NCBI GenBank assembly: GCA_900696515.1
Contig: CAADGK010000026.1
Coordinates: forward strand, 1 to 41,408
Source of the DNA: an uncultured Nitrosospira sp.
GTDB lineage: Bacteria > Nitrospirota > Nitrospiria > Nitrospirales > Nitrospiraceae
Direction of reading: 5' to 3'
Length of the DNA: 41,408 bases
Position numbers and translations under genes: made by a program. The notes under the pieces were generated by a model. The model was not told where the DNA came from and made no database searches. It saw only the letters and a list, made by a program, of their open reading frames with translations. Positions 31,946 through 39,040 of the stretch are shown here, piece after piece; positions within the stretch are counted from its first letter, which is position 1; every line of letters begins with the position of its first letter.

Positions 31946-32971
31946 CTATGGGGCGCGCAACCGATCCCGGATCCCGGAAGACACCACCAGGTACCCTTTC
32001 ACATCGATGATGATGGCTTCAACACCCGGTAGCCGTTCTACCAACGCCATCCCTTCTTCAGGTCCCAGCACAAAAATACCTGTATCCAACCCGTCGGCCA
32101 TCGTACCGTCCTTGGCGATGACCGTCACGCTCTGACATCCTCGTGCCGGCTGCAACGTGTGTGGGTCTAAGATATGATGATACCGCACGCCATCCTGTTC
32201 GAAGTACCGTTCGTAGTCCCCGGCCGTTGAAATCGCTTCATCATGTAAATCGATGATGCCGATCAGCATTCCCTCCTCACGGGGATGTCTGATCCCGACG
32301 GGAAACCCGCTTCGTTCAGAAAGCACACCGAAGGCTTTCACGTCTCCGGATAAGGCGACTACTCCCCCTTCGGCACCTGCTCGTTTCATCACCTCGACCG
32401 CCCGATCGGCGGCATAGCCTTTTCCGACCCCACCGACATCAATGCGCATTCCCTTATGCGGCAAGTAAATCGTCCGTGCTGTCTTATCAATTTGAATGCT
32501 TGTCCAATCAACGAGCGATTTCAATCGTTCGAGGGTTGGCCCATCGGGAATCTGCTGTCGCCCGGTGACGCTCCACGCTTCGATCGCAGGTCCCAGAGCA
32601 ATATTGAACCCGCCATGAGTGAGTTGCGCCATTTCCAGAGATCGAACAACCAGCTCAAATGTCTCGCGACTGACTTGGACAGACCGGCGACCAGCTTCGG
32701 CATTCACCTGCGAGAGCTCACTGTCAGGACGCCAGGTGCTTAATAATTGTTCAAGACGCTTAATCTCGTCGAAGGCCACCTGGACGGCGCGATCACCTAT
32801 GTCTTTGTCGGAAGCCAGAGCTGTGACAGTGACGAGGGTTCCCATGTGCATCTGGGCACGTTTTGAAATAGTGGGTGGAGAAGATGGGCGTATTCCCGCA
32901 CAACCTTCCGGCATGATCAGGATAAGAACCATGATCACCAGATGGCTGATCGTGGACTGAGCGATCTTCAT
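31946..32971 (-). CDS. apbE: FAD:protein FMN transferase (ApbE), lipoprotein
   Basis: An enzyme of about 341 residues that attaches FMN covalently to a Thr or Ser of target proteins, using FAD and magnesium, on the periplasmic side. I start it at MKIAQSTISHLVIMVLILIM, which gives a signal peptide and a lipobox ending in GCAG; a longer frame reaches 33160, but it overlaps the previous gene by far and adds nothing recognisable. Family motifs are HMGTLVTVTALASD, WRPDSELSQVNAEAG, GGVGKGYAADRAVEVM, VALSGDVKAFG and the metal-binding HILDPHTLQPARG with DGLDTGIFVLG. It is preceded 13 bp upstream by a lipoprotein gene in the same direction. A candidate target, an FMN-binding protein with a TGAT motif, is in the divergent operon. 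Confidence 0.92.
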   Translation of the reverse strand: MKIAQSTISHLVIMVLILIMPEGCAGIRPSSPPTISKRAQMHMGTLVTVTALASDKDIGDRAVQVAFDEIKRLEQLLSTWRPDSELSQVNAEAGRRSVQVSRETFELVVRSLEMAQLTHGGFNIALGPAIEAWSVTGRQQIPDGPTLERLKSLVDWTSIQIDKTARTIYLPHKGMRIDVGGVGKGYAADRAVEVMKRAGAEGGVVALSGDVKAFGVLSERSGFPVGIRHPREEGMLIGIIDLHDEAISTAGDYERYFEQDGVRYHHILDPHTLQPARGCQSVTVIAKDGTMADGLDTGIFVLGPEEGMALVERLPGVEAIIIDVKGYLVVSSGIRDRLRAP

Positions 32972-32984
32972 TGTGCGATCCCCC

Positions 32985-33596
32985 TTACCACCAGTGCCGG
33001 CAAAAGTATCTCGGATACCGCGGGTACGGCATAACTTCATAGAGCCGTGCTTCGACCCGAGCCGGCAAGGGAAGCGTTTCAGCCATCGAGCTGCCCCTGA
33101 GCATCGGATACCGGCCATCGAGAAAGTCCCGTGCCTGGGTAGTCTCGGATTGGTCGGCAACCACAGAGACCACGATCATCCGTCCATAACGCGGCGAATC
33201 GATTTCGAATCTCCAAGTCCCCACATAGCTAATGGCCGTGGCGCCGACGGGAAAAGTCATCGATACATCCGCCATGGACCTGAAGGGTCCCCCAGCACTC
33301 TGTACCCGCGTCAATTGATACGTCCCAGACGGCAGGGCGGCAGTAAAATATCGATCGTGCGAGTCGATCTCGACTTGAAATCGCTTGTGCGACGTTTGAT
33401 TCTCCAACTCCAAAAATTGCACGGCTGGTGAATACCACCGAGATCGGTCACCGGCCAAGATAATGACAGCTCTCCCAACAACCAGGTTCTCCGTCACTTC
33501 ATTTGGATCGACCAATGGAGACAACTGGGTTACACAGCTCCACAAGCCTCCAACCGTAATTAACAGCCCTAGCCCCTGGATCACACCGAGTTTCAT
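32985..33596 (-). CDS. Hypothetical lipoprotein upstream of apbE
   Basis: A 203-residue protein starting MKLGVIQGLGLLITVGGLWS with a Cys at about residue 21 that could serve as a lipobox (GLWSC). I do not recognise the family with certainty. Segments such as FTAALPSGTYQLTRVQSAGG resemble the beta-sandwich of DUF2846/PEGA-type domains, where a strand and a GTY turn recur. The C-terminus is rich in Tyr, Arg and Trp (YPRYPRYFCRHWW). It is the first gene of a leftward pair with apbE (13 bp apart), driven by a promoter next to a Fur box, so it may help in flavin-protein assembly or anchor another component. Confidence 0.7.
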   Translation of the reverse strand: MKLGVIQGLGLLITVGGLWSCVTQLSPLVDPNEVTENLVVGRAVIILAGDRSRWYSPAVQFLELENQTSHKRFQVEIDSHDRYFTAALPSGTYQLTRVQSAGGPFRSMADVSMTFPVGATAISYVGTWRFEIDSPRYGRMIVVSVVADQSETTQARDFLDGRYPMLRGSSMAETLPLPARVEARLYEVMPYPRYPRYFCRHWW

Positions 33597-33652
33597 ATTT
33601 ACTCAAAAAGTATACGAAATTTCACAGGCTTCGGCATCCCTGTTTTCCGGAA

Positions 33653-33701
33653 ATTATATCTTGACAGCAAAGCGCATGTCAGGATATTAATAATCGTTCT
33701 C
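33653..33701. promoter_or_regulatory. Divergent promoters with a Fur box between the apbE pair and the porin operon
   Basis: Rightward: perfect -35 TTGACA (33661-33666) and, 18 bp on, -10 TATTAA (33685-33690). Leftward: -35 CTGACA (33682-33677) and, 18 bp on, a perfect -10 TATAAT (33658-33653). GATATTAATAATCGTTCTC (33683-33701) agrees with the 19-bp Fur consensus at 15 positions. It covers the rightward -10 and directly abuts the leftward -35, so a bound repressor should block both directions. Confidence 0.72.
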
Positions 33702-33731
33702 AATTTCATGACGAGAGATACGCTGAACACC

Positions 33732-33908
33732 ATGGCAATTGCCAAGACTTCTTCCCAGGAACCTTGCTCGCCCCTCGAAACCCGCTGTGAATGCGGACAG
33801 TTGATTGCCAAGGTGTGCGGGCAAGGCCTGGAGCTGAAGTGCAAGCGATGCAAGCGTATCGTCGTGATCCCCTTTTCTTCCATCGAAGGCTGGGGAACGG
33901 CAATCTAA
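33732..33908 (+). CDS. Small Com-like zinc-finger protein
   Basis: A protein of 58 residues (66 if the ATG at 33708 is used). RCECGQLIAKVCG followed by LELKCKRCKRIVVIPF has two Cys pairs, CxC and CxxC, like the zinc-binding Com family of Mu-like phages and similar small proteins. The transcript of the Fur-linked promoter is expected to start near 33697, which would leave the 33708 ATG almost without a leader, so I prefer 33732. It is the first gene of the rightward unit, 122 bp ahead of the porin. A regulatory or metal-sensing role is possible but unproven. Confidence 0.65.
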   Translation: MAIAKTSSQEPCSPLETRCECGQLIAKVCGQGLELKCKRCKRIVVIPFSSIEGWGTAI

Positions 33909-34030
33909 GAATTCTCTCAAACGGGAGGAATGACCGTCATGTAGTCGTGCTAGTTTTCGATGTACCTGAAGACCAGAGACCAGCGAGTCCCGAGTCAGTC
34001 TATAACCTTACTTAATCAGGGAGGATACCG

Positions 34031-35461
34031 ATGAAGATGCGGTTACTCCTCGGGGCTCTTTCGATTCTTGCGCTGTCGGTCACTCCGGTCTTCGCAGAAG
34101 AGAGTCTTGAGGAACGAGTGAAAAGACTCGAAGAAGCGTTACAGAAAGCACAGGAACGTGAATCGCGAGGGGTTCCTGTGGAAAGTTCGCAGCCTAAGCA
34201 ATACCCGGTGCCGACCGGGCCAATGACCGATATTAGGGTCGGACGTCAAGGAGAGGAAAAAACCTCTCTGGGATTCGGTTCCACAGGGTCAGGAAAATTG
34301 ATCTACGCAAAGCCATTCTTGAGCGCTCCGAAGGCCACGATCGGCGGTTATGCGGACGTGATGTATAACATCCTGTCTCGTCAAAATTTGGACAATCCGA
34401 GCCGCAATAGTTTCGGTCAGCAGCGATTGGTGCCGTTCATCTATGCCGATATCACCGATCGTGTCAAATTTGCAGCAGAAATTGAGATTGAACGTGGTGG
34501 AACCAATTCACCCCAAGGCGATGGTTCGATTCAGGTCGAGTTTGCTCAACTGGACTATCTGGTCGACGAGCGAATCAACATCCGAGGCGGCATCCTCCTC
34601 ATGCCGGTCGGTAAGTTTAACCTGCTCCATGATTCGCCGTTAAATGATCTGGTTGATCGGCCGATGGTATCGAGGCTCATCATTCCAAGCACCTGGTTCG
34701 AAGCCGGCGCCGGCATCTATGGAACCTTCTATCCAACTGCGCTGTCGAAGATCGATTACGAACTCTATGCGGTCAACGGGATGACCCAAACCGCTGGCGC
34801 GATCACGGACTTGGGTATCCGAAGTGCACGCGGAAGTGTGTCACGCGATCGCGATGACAGCAAAGCCATCGTCGGTCGTTTGGCCTTTAGTCCCATGTTA
34901 GGGATTGAAATCGCCGGATCCGGCTACCATGGGCAATATAAGCCCTCGACTGCGACGATCGGCTCAGGGAATATCGATATCTTCGCAGTAGATTGGACCT
35001 TACAACGTGGTCCATTCGAGCTGATCGGCGAAGCGGCATGGACCAGAATCAGCAACAACAACGCGACCGGTGTGGCAAACAACCCCATCGGTCCTGCCGG
35101 CATGTTCGGCTACTACGTCCAGGGAAACTATCACTTTATGCCGGAAATCCTGAAGAGGCTGGCACCCAGTCACTTCTCCGATGCCTCCACCTTCACGGCA
35201 ACGGTGCGCTGGGAGCAAATCGACACCGATACAGACAACCGTACGGTTGGCGGAGCAAACAGACTGGGCAATCGGCGAGAGCTTGATCGGTTGACGGTGG
35301 GTCTGAATTTCAGACCCGTCGAGGACATGGTCTTTAAAATCAACTGGCAGTATAACACCCAAAATGGAGGCGTAGGTCTCACACCGGCAGGAGACCTCGG
35401 TAATGCCAGTAGTCCGATGGATGGAGACGGGTTTCTGTTCCAAGCAGCGACCTACTTCTAA
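34031..35461 (+). CDS. Outer membrane porin with N-terminal coiled coil
   Basis: A 476-residue protein with a GGGAGG ribosome binding site and a signal peptide (MKMRLLLGALSILALSVTPVFA). The mature N-terminus is a coiled coil (ESLEERVKRLEEALQKAQERE) like that which anchors OprP/OprO and OprB-type porins to peptidoglycan. The rest is a repeating run of amphipathic strands such as RVKFAAEIEIERGG, INIRGGILLMPVGKFN and VFKINWQYN, and the C-terminus ends in ATYF, the Phe needed for insertion in the outer membrane. The first strand, IGGYADVMYNI, also fits a phosphate-selective porin-like or DcaP-like family. The solute is unknown. It is part of the rightward Fur-linked unit and is followed by a hairpin and a lipoprotein gene. 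Confidence 0.85.
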   Translation: MKMRLLLGALSILALSVTPVFAEESLEERVKRLEEALQKAQERESRGVPVESSQPKQYPVPTGPMTDIRVGRQGEEKTSLGFGSTGSGKLIYAKPFLSAPKATIGGYADVMYNILSRQNLDNPSRNSFGQQRLVPFIYADITDRVKFAAEIEIERGGTNSPQGDGSIQVEFAQLDYLVDERINIRGGILLMPVGKFNLLHDSPLNDLVDRPMVSRLIIPSTWFEAGAGIYGTFYPTALSKIDYELYAVNGMTQTAGAITDLGIRSARGSVSRDRDDSKAIVGRLAFSPMLGIEIAGSGYHGQYKPSTATIGSGNIDIFAVDWTLQRGPFELIGEAAWTRISNNNATGVANNPIGPAGMFGYYVQGNYHFMPEILKRLAPSHFSDASTFTATVRWEQIDTDTDNRTVGGANRLGNRRELDRLTVGLNFRPVEDMVFKINWQYNTQNGGVGLTPAGDLGNASSPMDGDGFLFQAATYF

Positions 35462-35477
35462 CTGTACAGCGAAGGAG

Positions 35478-35502
35478 GCTCCCCGCCGTCTCGGCGGGGA
35501 GC
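35478..35502 (+). terminator. Hairpin between porin and lipoprotein gene that holds the next ribosome binding site
   Basis: GCTCCCCGCCG (35478-35488), loop TCT, CGGCGGGGAGC (35492-35502) is a perfect 11-bp stem 16 bp after the porin stop codon. No T-tract follows. The GGGGAG in its right arm is the only Shine-Dalgarno-like sequence for the lipoprotein ATG at 35510, so the hairpin probably lowers expression of the downstream genes relative to the abundant porin, either by partial termination or by hiding the site. Confidence 0.6.
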
Positions 35503-35509
35503 TCATAAC

Positions 35510-35986
35510 ATGACACAGTTTCTTGAGCGAATGAACGTGTACATTCTCCCGTTTCTTCTGGTTGGAAGTGTGGGAGGATGTGCTTTGATGACCAGCGGCA
35601 TGGAACAACGGGCTACCACCTGCAGCTATGACCAAGCCTGGGACGCGGCCATCGAAGTCGTCAAGGATCGGGCAGCCGATACGAATGATAAAGATGCTGG
35701 ATTGATCGTCACACACTGGCTCGAAATCCCGATGCCCGGCCGAAAGTACGGTGCCTTTCGCCGGGAAATCACTGACAGCAAAGATCGATCCCGCCTCACA
35801 CTCCGAGTGAAGCGAGCGGACGACGGGACAAGAATCTTTTTCATCGAAGAACGGCAGAGCTGGGTCATGCGGGGTGGGTCACGTCTCTTCGGCTGGGCTC
35901 CGACTGATCCATCCGTAGATGTCATGCGAGATATCCAAAATCGTCTTGATGCCAAGCTGCAGGAGTACGGATGTTCAGTTATCTAG
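35510..35986 (+). CDS. Hypothetical lipoprotein in the porin/FMN operon
   Basis: A 158-residue protein with a signal peptide and lipobox (VGSVGGCAL, Cys about 24). The N-terminal part could also start at the second Met (35531). The mature part, with TCSYDQAWDAAIEVVKDR, then LIVTHWLEIPMPG and LTLRVKRADDGTRIFFIEERQSW, resembles small lipoproteins with a BamC-like helix-strand domain, a similarity I judge as weak. It overlaps the FMN-binding protein gene by 16 bp, so the two are coupled. Confidence 0.75.
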   Translation: MTQFLERMNVYILPFLLVGSVGGCALMTSGMEQRATTCSYDQAWDAAIEVVKDRAADTNDKDAGLIVTHWLEIPMPGRKYGAFRREITDSKDRSRLTLRVKRADDGTRIFFIEERQSWVMRGGSRLFGWAPTDPSVDVMRDIQNRLDAKLQEYGCSVI

Positions 35987-36660
35987 GAAGACTTTTTGCC
36001 TGTTTCTTGATCGCGACAGTGCCTTGTCTCACCACTCCCCTATCGGCTGGAGCTGAAAAGGTATGGGATAACGATCTGAAGCGTTATCTCACCGAAGCTG
36101 AATTAAACCATGCCGAAGTCTTCATGTCGGAAGACGAGGCCGTGAAGATCGCCCTCCCGAAATCGCAACGTATTCGCAAGGACGTCATCCAGCTGACCCA
36201 GGAAAAGAAAGATCTGATTGAACAGCGGATCGGATGGAAATTTCCGGAAGAGACTTTCGAAGTCTATATCGGCGAAACAGGAGATAAGATCGACGGCTAC
36301 GCCATGGTCCACAATACCATCGGTAAGCACAAGCATATGACGTACATGGTCGGTGTCGATGCAACCGGGGCCTGCTCCGACGTCGAACTGTTGGTATTCC
36401 GTGAAGCCAGAGGAAGTGAAGTCGGACGTAAACGATTCAATGTGCAATACGAAGGCAAGACGGTCTTGGACCCGATCCGGATCAATAAGGACATCATCAA
36501 TATCACCGGTGCAACCATGTCCGTCCGATCGATCAGTGCCGGCGTGAAGCGCGTCCTTGTCTTGGTCGATGAGTTCTATTTGAAGCCTGCCGGGCTCGGA
36601 AGCGACACGCTGGCTGCCAAGAAGGACAAGGGATTCCTGCCGTCAATATTCGGCAATTAG
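35971..36660 (+). CDS. Periplasmic FMN-binding-domain protein with a flavinylation-like TGAT motif
   Basis: A 229-residue exported protein (signal peptide MFSYLGRLFACFLIATVPCL, cut near AGAEK). It has the FMN-binding domain of the NqrC/RnfG family: an N-terminal half with FEVYIGETGDKIDGYAMVHN, then YMVGVDATGACSDVELLVFREARGSEVG in two strands, and INITGATMSVRSI near residue 180. The SGAT/TGAT Thr (Thr182) is the residue to which ApbE links FMN in the family; the consensus Asp six residues before it is Ile176 here, although Asp174 is close. An ApbE gene lies in the divergent unit from the same Fur-linked intergenic region. So this is likely a flavin-carrying electron-transfer protein in the periplasm. 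It overlaps the preceding lipoprotein gene by 16 bp. Confidence 0.85.
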   Translation: MFSYLGRLFACFLIATVPCLTTPLSAGAEKVWDNDLKRYLTEAELNHAEVFMSEDEAVKIALPKSQRIRKDVIQLTQEKKDLIEQRIGWKFPEETFEVYIGETGDKIDGYAMVHNTIGKHKHMTYMVGVDATGACSDVELLVFREARGSEVGRKRFNVQYEGKTVLDPIRINKDIINITGATMSVRSISAGVKRVLVLVDEFYLKPAGLGSDTLAAKKDKGFLPSIFGN

Positions 36661-36685
36661 TCACAGCGGACCCAGCGTCCCGAAC

Positions 36686-37204
36686 ATGCGAAACTTCAAC
36701 CAGAAATTCAGGCTGCGTGACTCGGATCGCCATATTCGCTTGCTGTACACGTTGTTTTTATTGTTGATGTTCGTGGGATTCTGCTTCTCATTTTTTTGGG
36801 CGCACAGCATGACGGGATTATCCCCACAAGGCATTGCCGAACACTATCGCGGATCGGATGCCACGTTCGGCGAACCCATGTCGTTCCGAGAGCTGGCGGA
36901 AATCACCCATTTTCATCTTTTTACCATGCCGGTCGTCTTCATGATTTTGATCCACGTGATGTACCTGACCAACGCCAGCCATACCCTCAAAGCCGTCGTG
37001 ACCTGGGCCGGATTTGGTGGAGTCATGCTAGATCTGCTGTCGCCCTGGCTCATCAGCTATGTCTCTCCCATGTTCGTCGTCTCCATGCTCACGGGTGACA
37101 TGCTGATGACCCTCAGCTTTCTGGTCATGATGGTCGTTCCGCTGTATGAAATGTGGGTGCTCGGACAGCCGCTTATGGGAGGGAAACGTCCACAAGAATC
37201 GTAA
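36686..37204 (+). CDS. Four-helix membrane protein with histidines (possible heme-binding partner)
   Basis: A 172-residue inner-membrane protein with about four hydrophobic segments: residues 20-40, 78-96, 104-126 and 128-158. His75, His77 and His90 lie at the start and middle of the second helix (ITHFHLFTMP, FMILIHVMYL), and His40 ends the first helix, so b-type heme or metal binding is possible though unproven. No CxxCH motif exists. It is not a family I can name. It starts 25 bp after the FMN-binding gene and ends before a strong terminator, so it is the last gene of the rightward unit and may pass electrons from the quinone pool to the flavin protein. Confidence 0.72.
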   Translation: MRNFNQKFRLRDSDRHIRLLYTLFLLLMFVGFCFSFFWAHSMTGLSPQGIAEHYRGSDATFGEPMSFRELAEITHFHLFTMPVVFMILIHVMYLTNASHTLKAVVTWAGFGGVMLDLLSPWLISYVSPMFVVSMLTGDMLMTLSFLVMMVVPLYEMWVLGQPLMGGKRPQES

Positions 37205-37251
37205 GGTGTCGGCACCATAATTTATTCTAAGCGGCCAGCGGTTGTTCACCC

Positions 37252-37292
37252 AGAGCCCGGAATCACACAAGTGGTTTCGGGCTCTTTGTTTT
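37252..37292 (+). terminator. Rho-independent terminator of the porin/FMN operon
   Basis: AGAGCCCGGAATCAC (37252-37266) and GTGGTTTCGGGCTCT (37271-37285) pair over 15 positions, including two G-U pairs, around the loop ACAA and are followed by TTGTTTT. It lies about 50 bp after the membrane protein stop codon and before the HD-GYP gene. Confidence 0.88.
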
Positions 37293-37307
37293 CAAGGAGG
37301 TTGCGTC

Positions 37308-38000
37308 ATGCTTGTCCATAGGGCTGATCAGGTCCAACCAGCCGTCCTGATGATTCAAGGCATGCTCCGGAAAATAGACCGGCTCTATCTTTCTCCGATC
37401 TCACAGCACGATCTGGAGAGCATTCTTGTTCGACAAGTGACAAGGGAGATCGATCGCCTCCTGCCCTGGCAAGCAGGACATGGTGAGGCCACGGCGGTGA
37501 TCGCGGTTCAGGTAGGACAAGCGCTGCAACTGCACGACGAGGTCCTGCACCAGCTGGAGCTGGCCTCGCTGCTCCACGATATTGGTCTCCTGATGCTCCC
37601 CCCTTATCTGCAAACGGGGCGGGAATCGCTGGACACGGCGTCCTACACCACCATGCAGAATCATCCTCGGCTTGGATCGACTTTGCTTGAGCCTTTTCTG
37701 TTCCTCCGTGAAGCAACCGTCATGATCGCCCATCACCATGAGCAATGGGATGGATCAGGCTATCCCTATGGACTCAGGGGACAATTTATTCCATTAGGAG
37801 CGAGAATCTTGGCCGTTGCCGACGCCTTTGCCGCGATTCGGATTCCACACCCCCATGACCGACTTCGACGTGATCACGTCGCGGTCCGCATCCTACGGAT
37901 AGCCGCAGGAACTCAATTTGATCCTCTTGTAGTGAATACCTTGATCGAATGTTGTTCCAACACGATTCCAACACTTAGGAGAGAACAATCCCATTCGTAA
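37308..38000 (+). CDS. HD-GYP-like domain protein (possible degenerate c-di-GMP phosphodiesterase)
   Basis: A 230-residue protein with an excellent AAGGAGG ribosome binding site. It has the HD-GYP pattern in order: HGEATAVIAVQVGQAL, LLHDIGLLMLPPYL (HD pair), NHPRLGSTLLEP, HHHEQWDGSGYPYGLRG (GYP) and IPLGARILAVADAFAAI, then GTQFDPLVVNTLIECC. Two conserved positions differ: HDIGK is HDIGL and the ADxFDA Asp is Ala. This may mean no or altered activity, or binding without hydrolysis. It is a stand-alone domain without receiver or sensor parts. It is transcribed after the terminator of the previous operon and ends 64 bp before a strong hairpin, so it is probably monocistronic. Confidence 0.85.
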   Translation: MLVHRADQVQPAVLMIQGMLRKIDRLYLSPISQHDLESILVRQVTREIDRLLPWQAGHGEATAVIAVQVGQALQLHDEVLHQLELASLLHDIGLLMLPPYLQTGRESLDTASYTTMQNHPRLGSTLLEPFLFLREATVMIAHHHEQWDGSGYPYGLRGQFIPLGARILAVADAFAAIRIPHPHDRLRRDHVAVRILRIAAGTQFDPLVVNTLIECCSNTIPTLRREQSHS

Positions 38001-38063
38001 CTCCACCGGCGTACCACCTCCGCCGAATTCAAGATGGAAGGCCCCACCCCTTCCACTTGACCA

Positions 38064-38096
38064 GGCAAGGGTCCTCGCCTCCCGAGGACCCTTGCC
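38064..38096 (+). terminator. 14-bp perfect hairpin after the HD-GYP-like gene
   Basis: GGCAAGGGTCCTCG (38064-38077) pairs perfectly with CGAGGACCCTTGCC (38083-38096) around a CCTCC loop, 64 bp after the stop codon. There is no T-tract; a terminator or 3'-end stabiliser is the best reading. Confidence 0.65.
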
Positions 38097-38292
38097 GCCA
38101 ATCCGACGATGGATGTAACCGAAGTCTGCTGACGATGAAAGATGACGGCGCAAGGCTCCGTTATGAAAGGAAATGATTCGCCATGAGTTTGGCTGCTACC
38201 CCGCATCAACCCCAAAACTGTGTTGAGGATCGCGATAGAGCAAGGACTCCTCCGTGTCGCAGTGCATCCTCACCTTATAATAGGTAAAATCT

Positions 38293-38490
38293 ATGAAGCC
38301 CCATATACCTTCATCTTTACTCGCGATGACCTGTCGACGCTGCCGGGGACCAATCTGTCACCAGGATCCAACACTGTGGTGCATTAAGTGCCGATGCCTT
38401 AAACGCCAGCTCGGGCAAGCCAGAGGACTGGAGAATTCAATGCAGACACGACGCTTGAAAGCCTGGCTGAGACGGTTTTCAGGCTCATGA
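38293..38490 (+). CDS. Possible small Cys-rich protein (doubtful)
   Basis: A 65-codon frame whose product has four or five Cys in TCRRCRGPICHQDPTLWCIKC, like a zinc ribbon, and a basic C-terminus. There is no clear ribosome binding site, only a TATAAT-like box at 38276-38281 that would give an almost leaderless mRNA. I give this low weight; chance is possible. Confidence 0.3.
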   Translation: MKPHIPSSLLAMTCRRCRGPICHQDPTLWCIKCRCLKRQLGQARGLENSMQTRRLKAWLRRFSGS

Positions 38491-38970
38491 TTGGTTCTCC
38501 AGGCGCAAGAGACGATGCTGATCGGGAAGCACCGTCTCAAACGCCGCTGATTGGATCGTGATCATCAGCCATGCGGCGGACACCTGTGTGGTTATTGTTG
38601 TTGTTTTATGCCTATCTCCCGCGAGCCAATTCGACACGAGCTTAGAGCAGGGCAACGTTCGGCACACCATCCCGTTCCCAATTGCCAGCGCTGTCGCCTC
38701 CGATAAGAAAACCAGGTAGCCGTCCGCTAGGTATTATGCGCGTGGGACAGTACGCTCGATACTGCTGGACTGAACAGCTCCATCCGCTAGGATAGCGCTC
38801 TAGTTCCGTCTTAACTGCCGTGCCCTGCCGACCAGACTAGCGGTTTCACTTATCACTGAAGCTAAGTGATAGGGGACTGCTAAAGATCAGCTGCAGGCTC
38901 GATACCTAGGATCAAAACAATAATGGTGGCACCAGTGAGTTGCAGAGTGGGAAAGAATGTATCCGGCTCC
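38491..38970. other. Gene-free stretch before the amo terminator
   Basis: About 480 bp without a convincing gene on either strand. The only visible structure is TATCACT/AGTGATA (38851-38871) with CACTTA/TAAGTG overlapping it, which can form two alternative short stems. I see no RNA gene. Confidence 0.45.
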
Positions 38971-39013
38971 AAAAAAACACCGGCCCGTCACACCTTACGA
39001 TGCGACGGGCCGG
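38971..39013 (-). terminator. Rho-independent terminator of the amo operon
   Basis: Read on the minus strand, CCGGCCCGTC (39013-39004) pairs perfectly with GACGGGCCGG (38989-38980) around a 14-base loop, followed by TGTTTTTTT. It begins 28 bp after the amoB stop codon and is a textbook intrinsic terminator. Confidence 0.92.
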
Positions 39014-39040
39014 CATCCGACTTATCCAGCTGTCAGCTCG

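Noticed and set aside
32972-33160. N-terminal extension of ApbE to 33160
   Set aside because: It overlaps the upstream lipoprotein gene and starts with a TTG without a ribosome binding site; the shorter start gives a normal lipoprotein signal.
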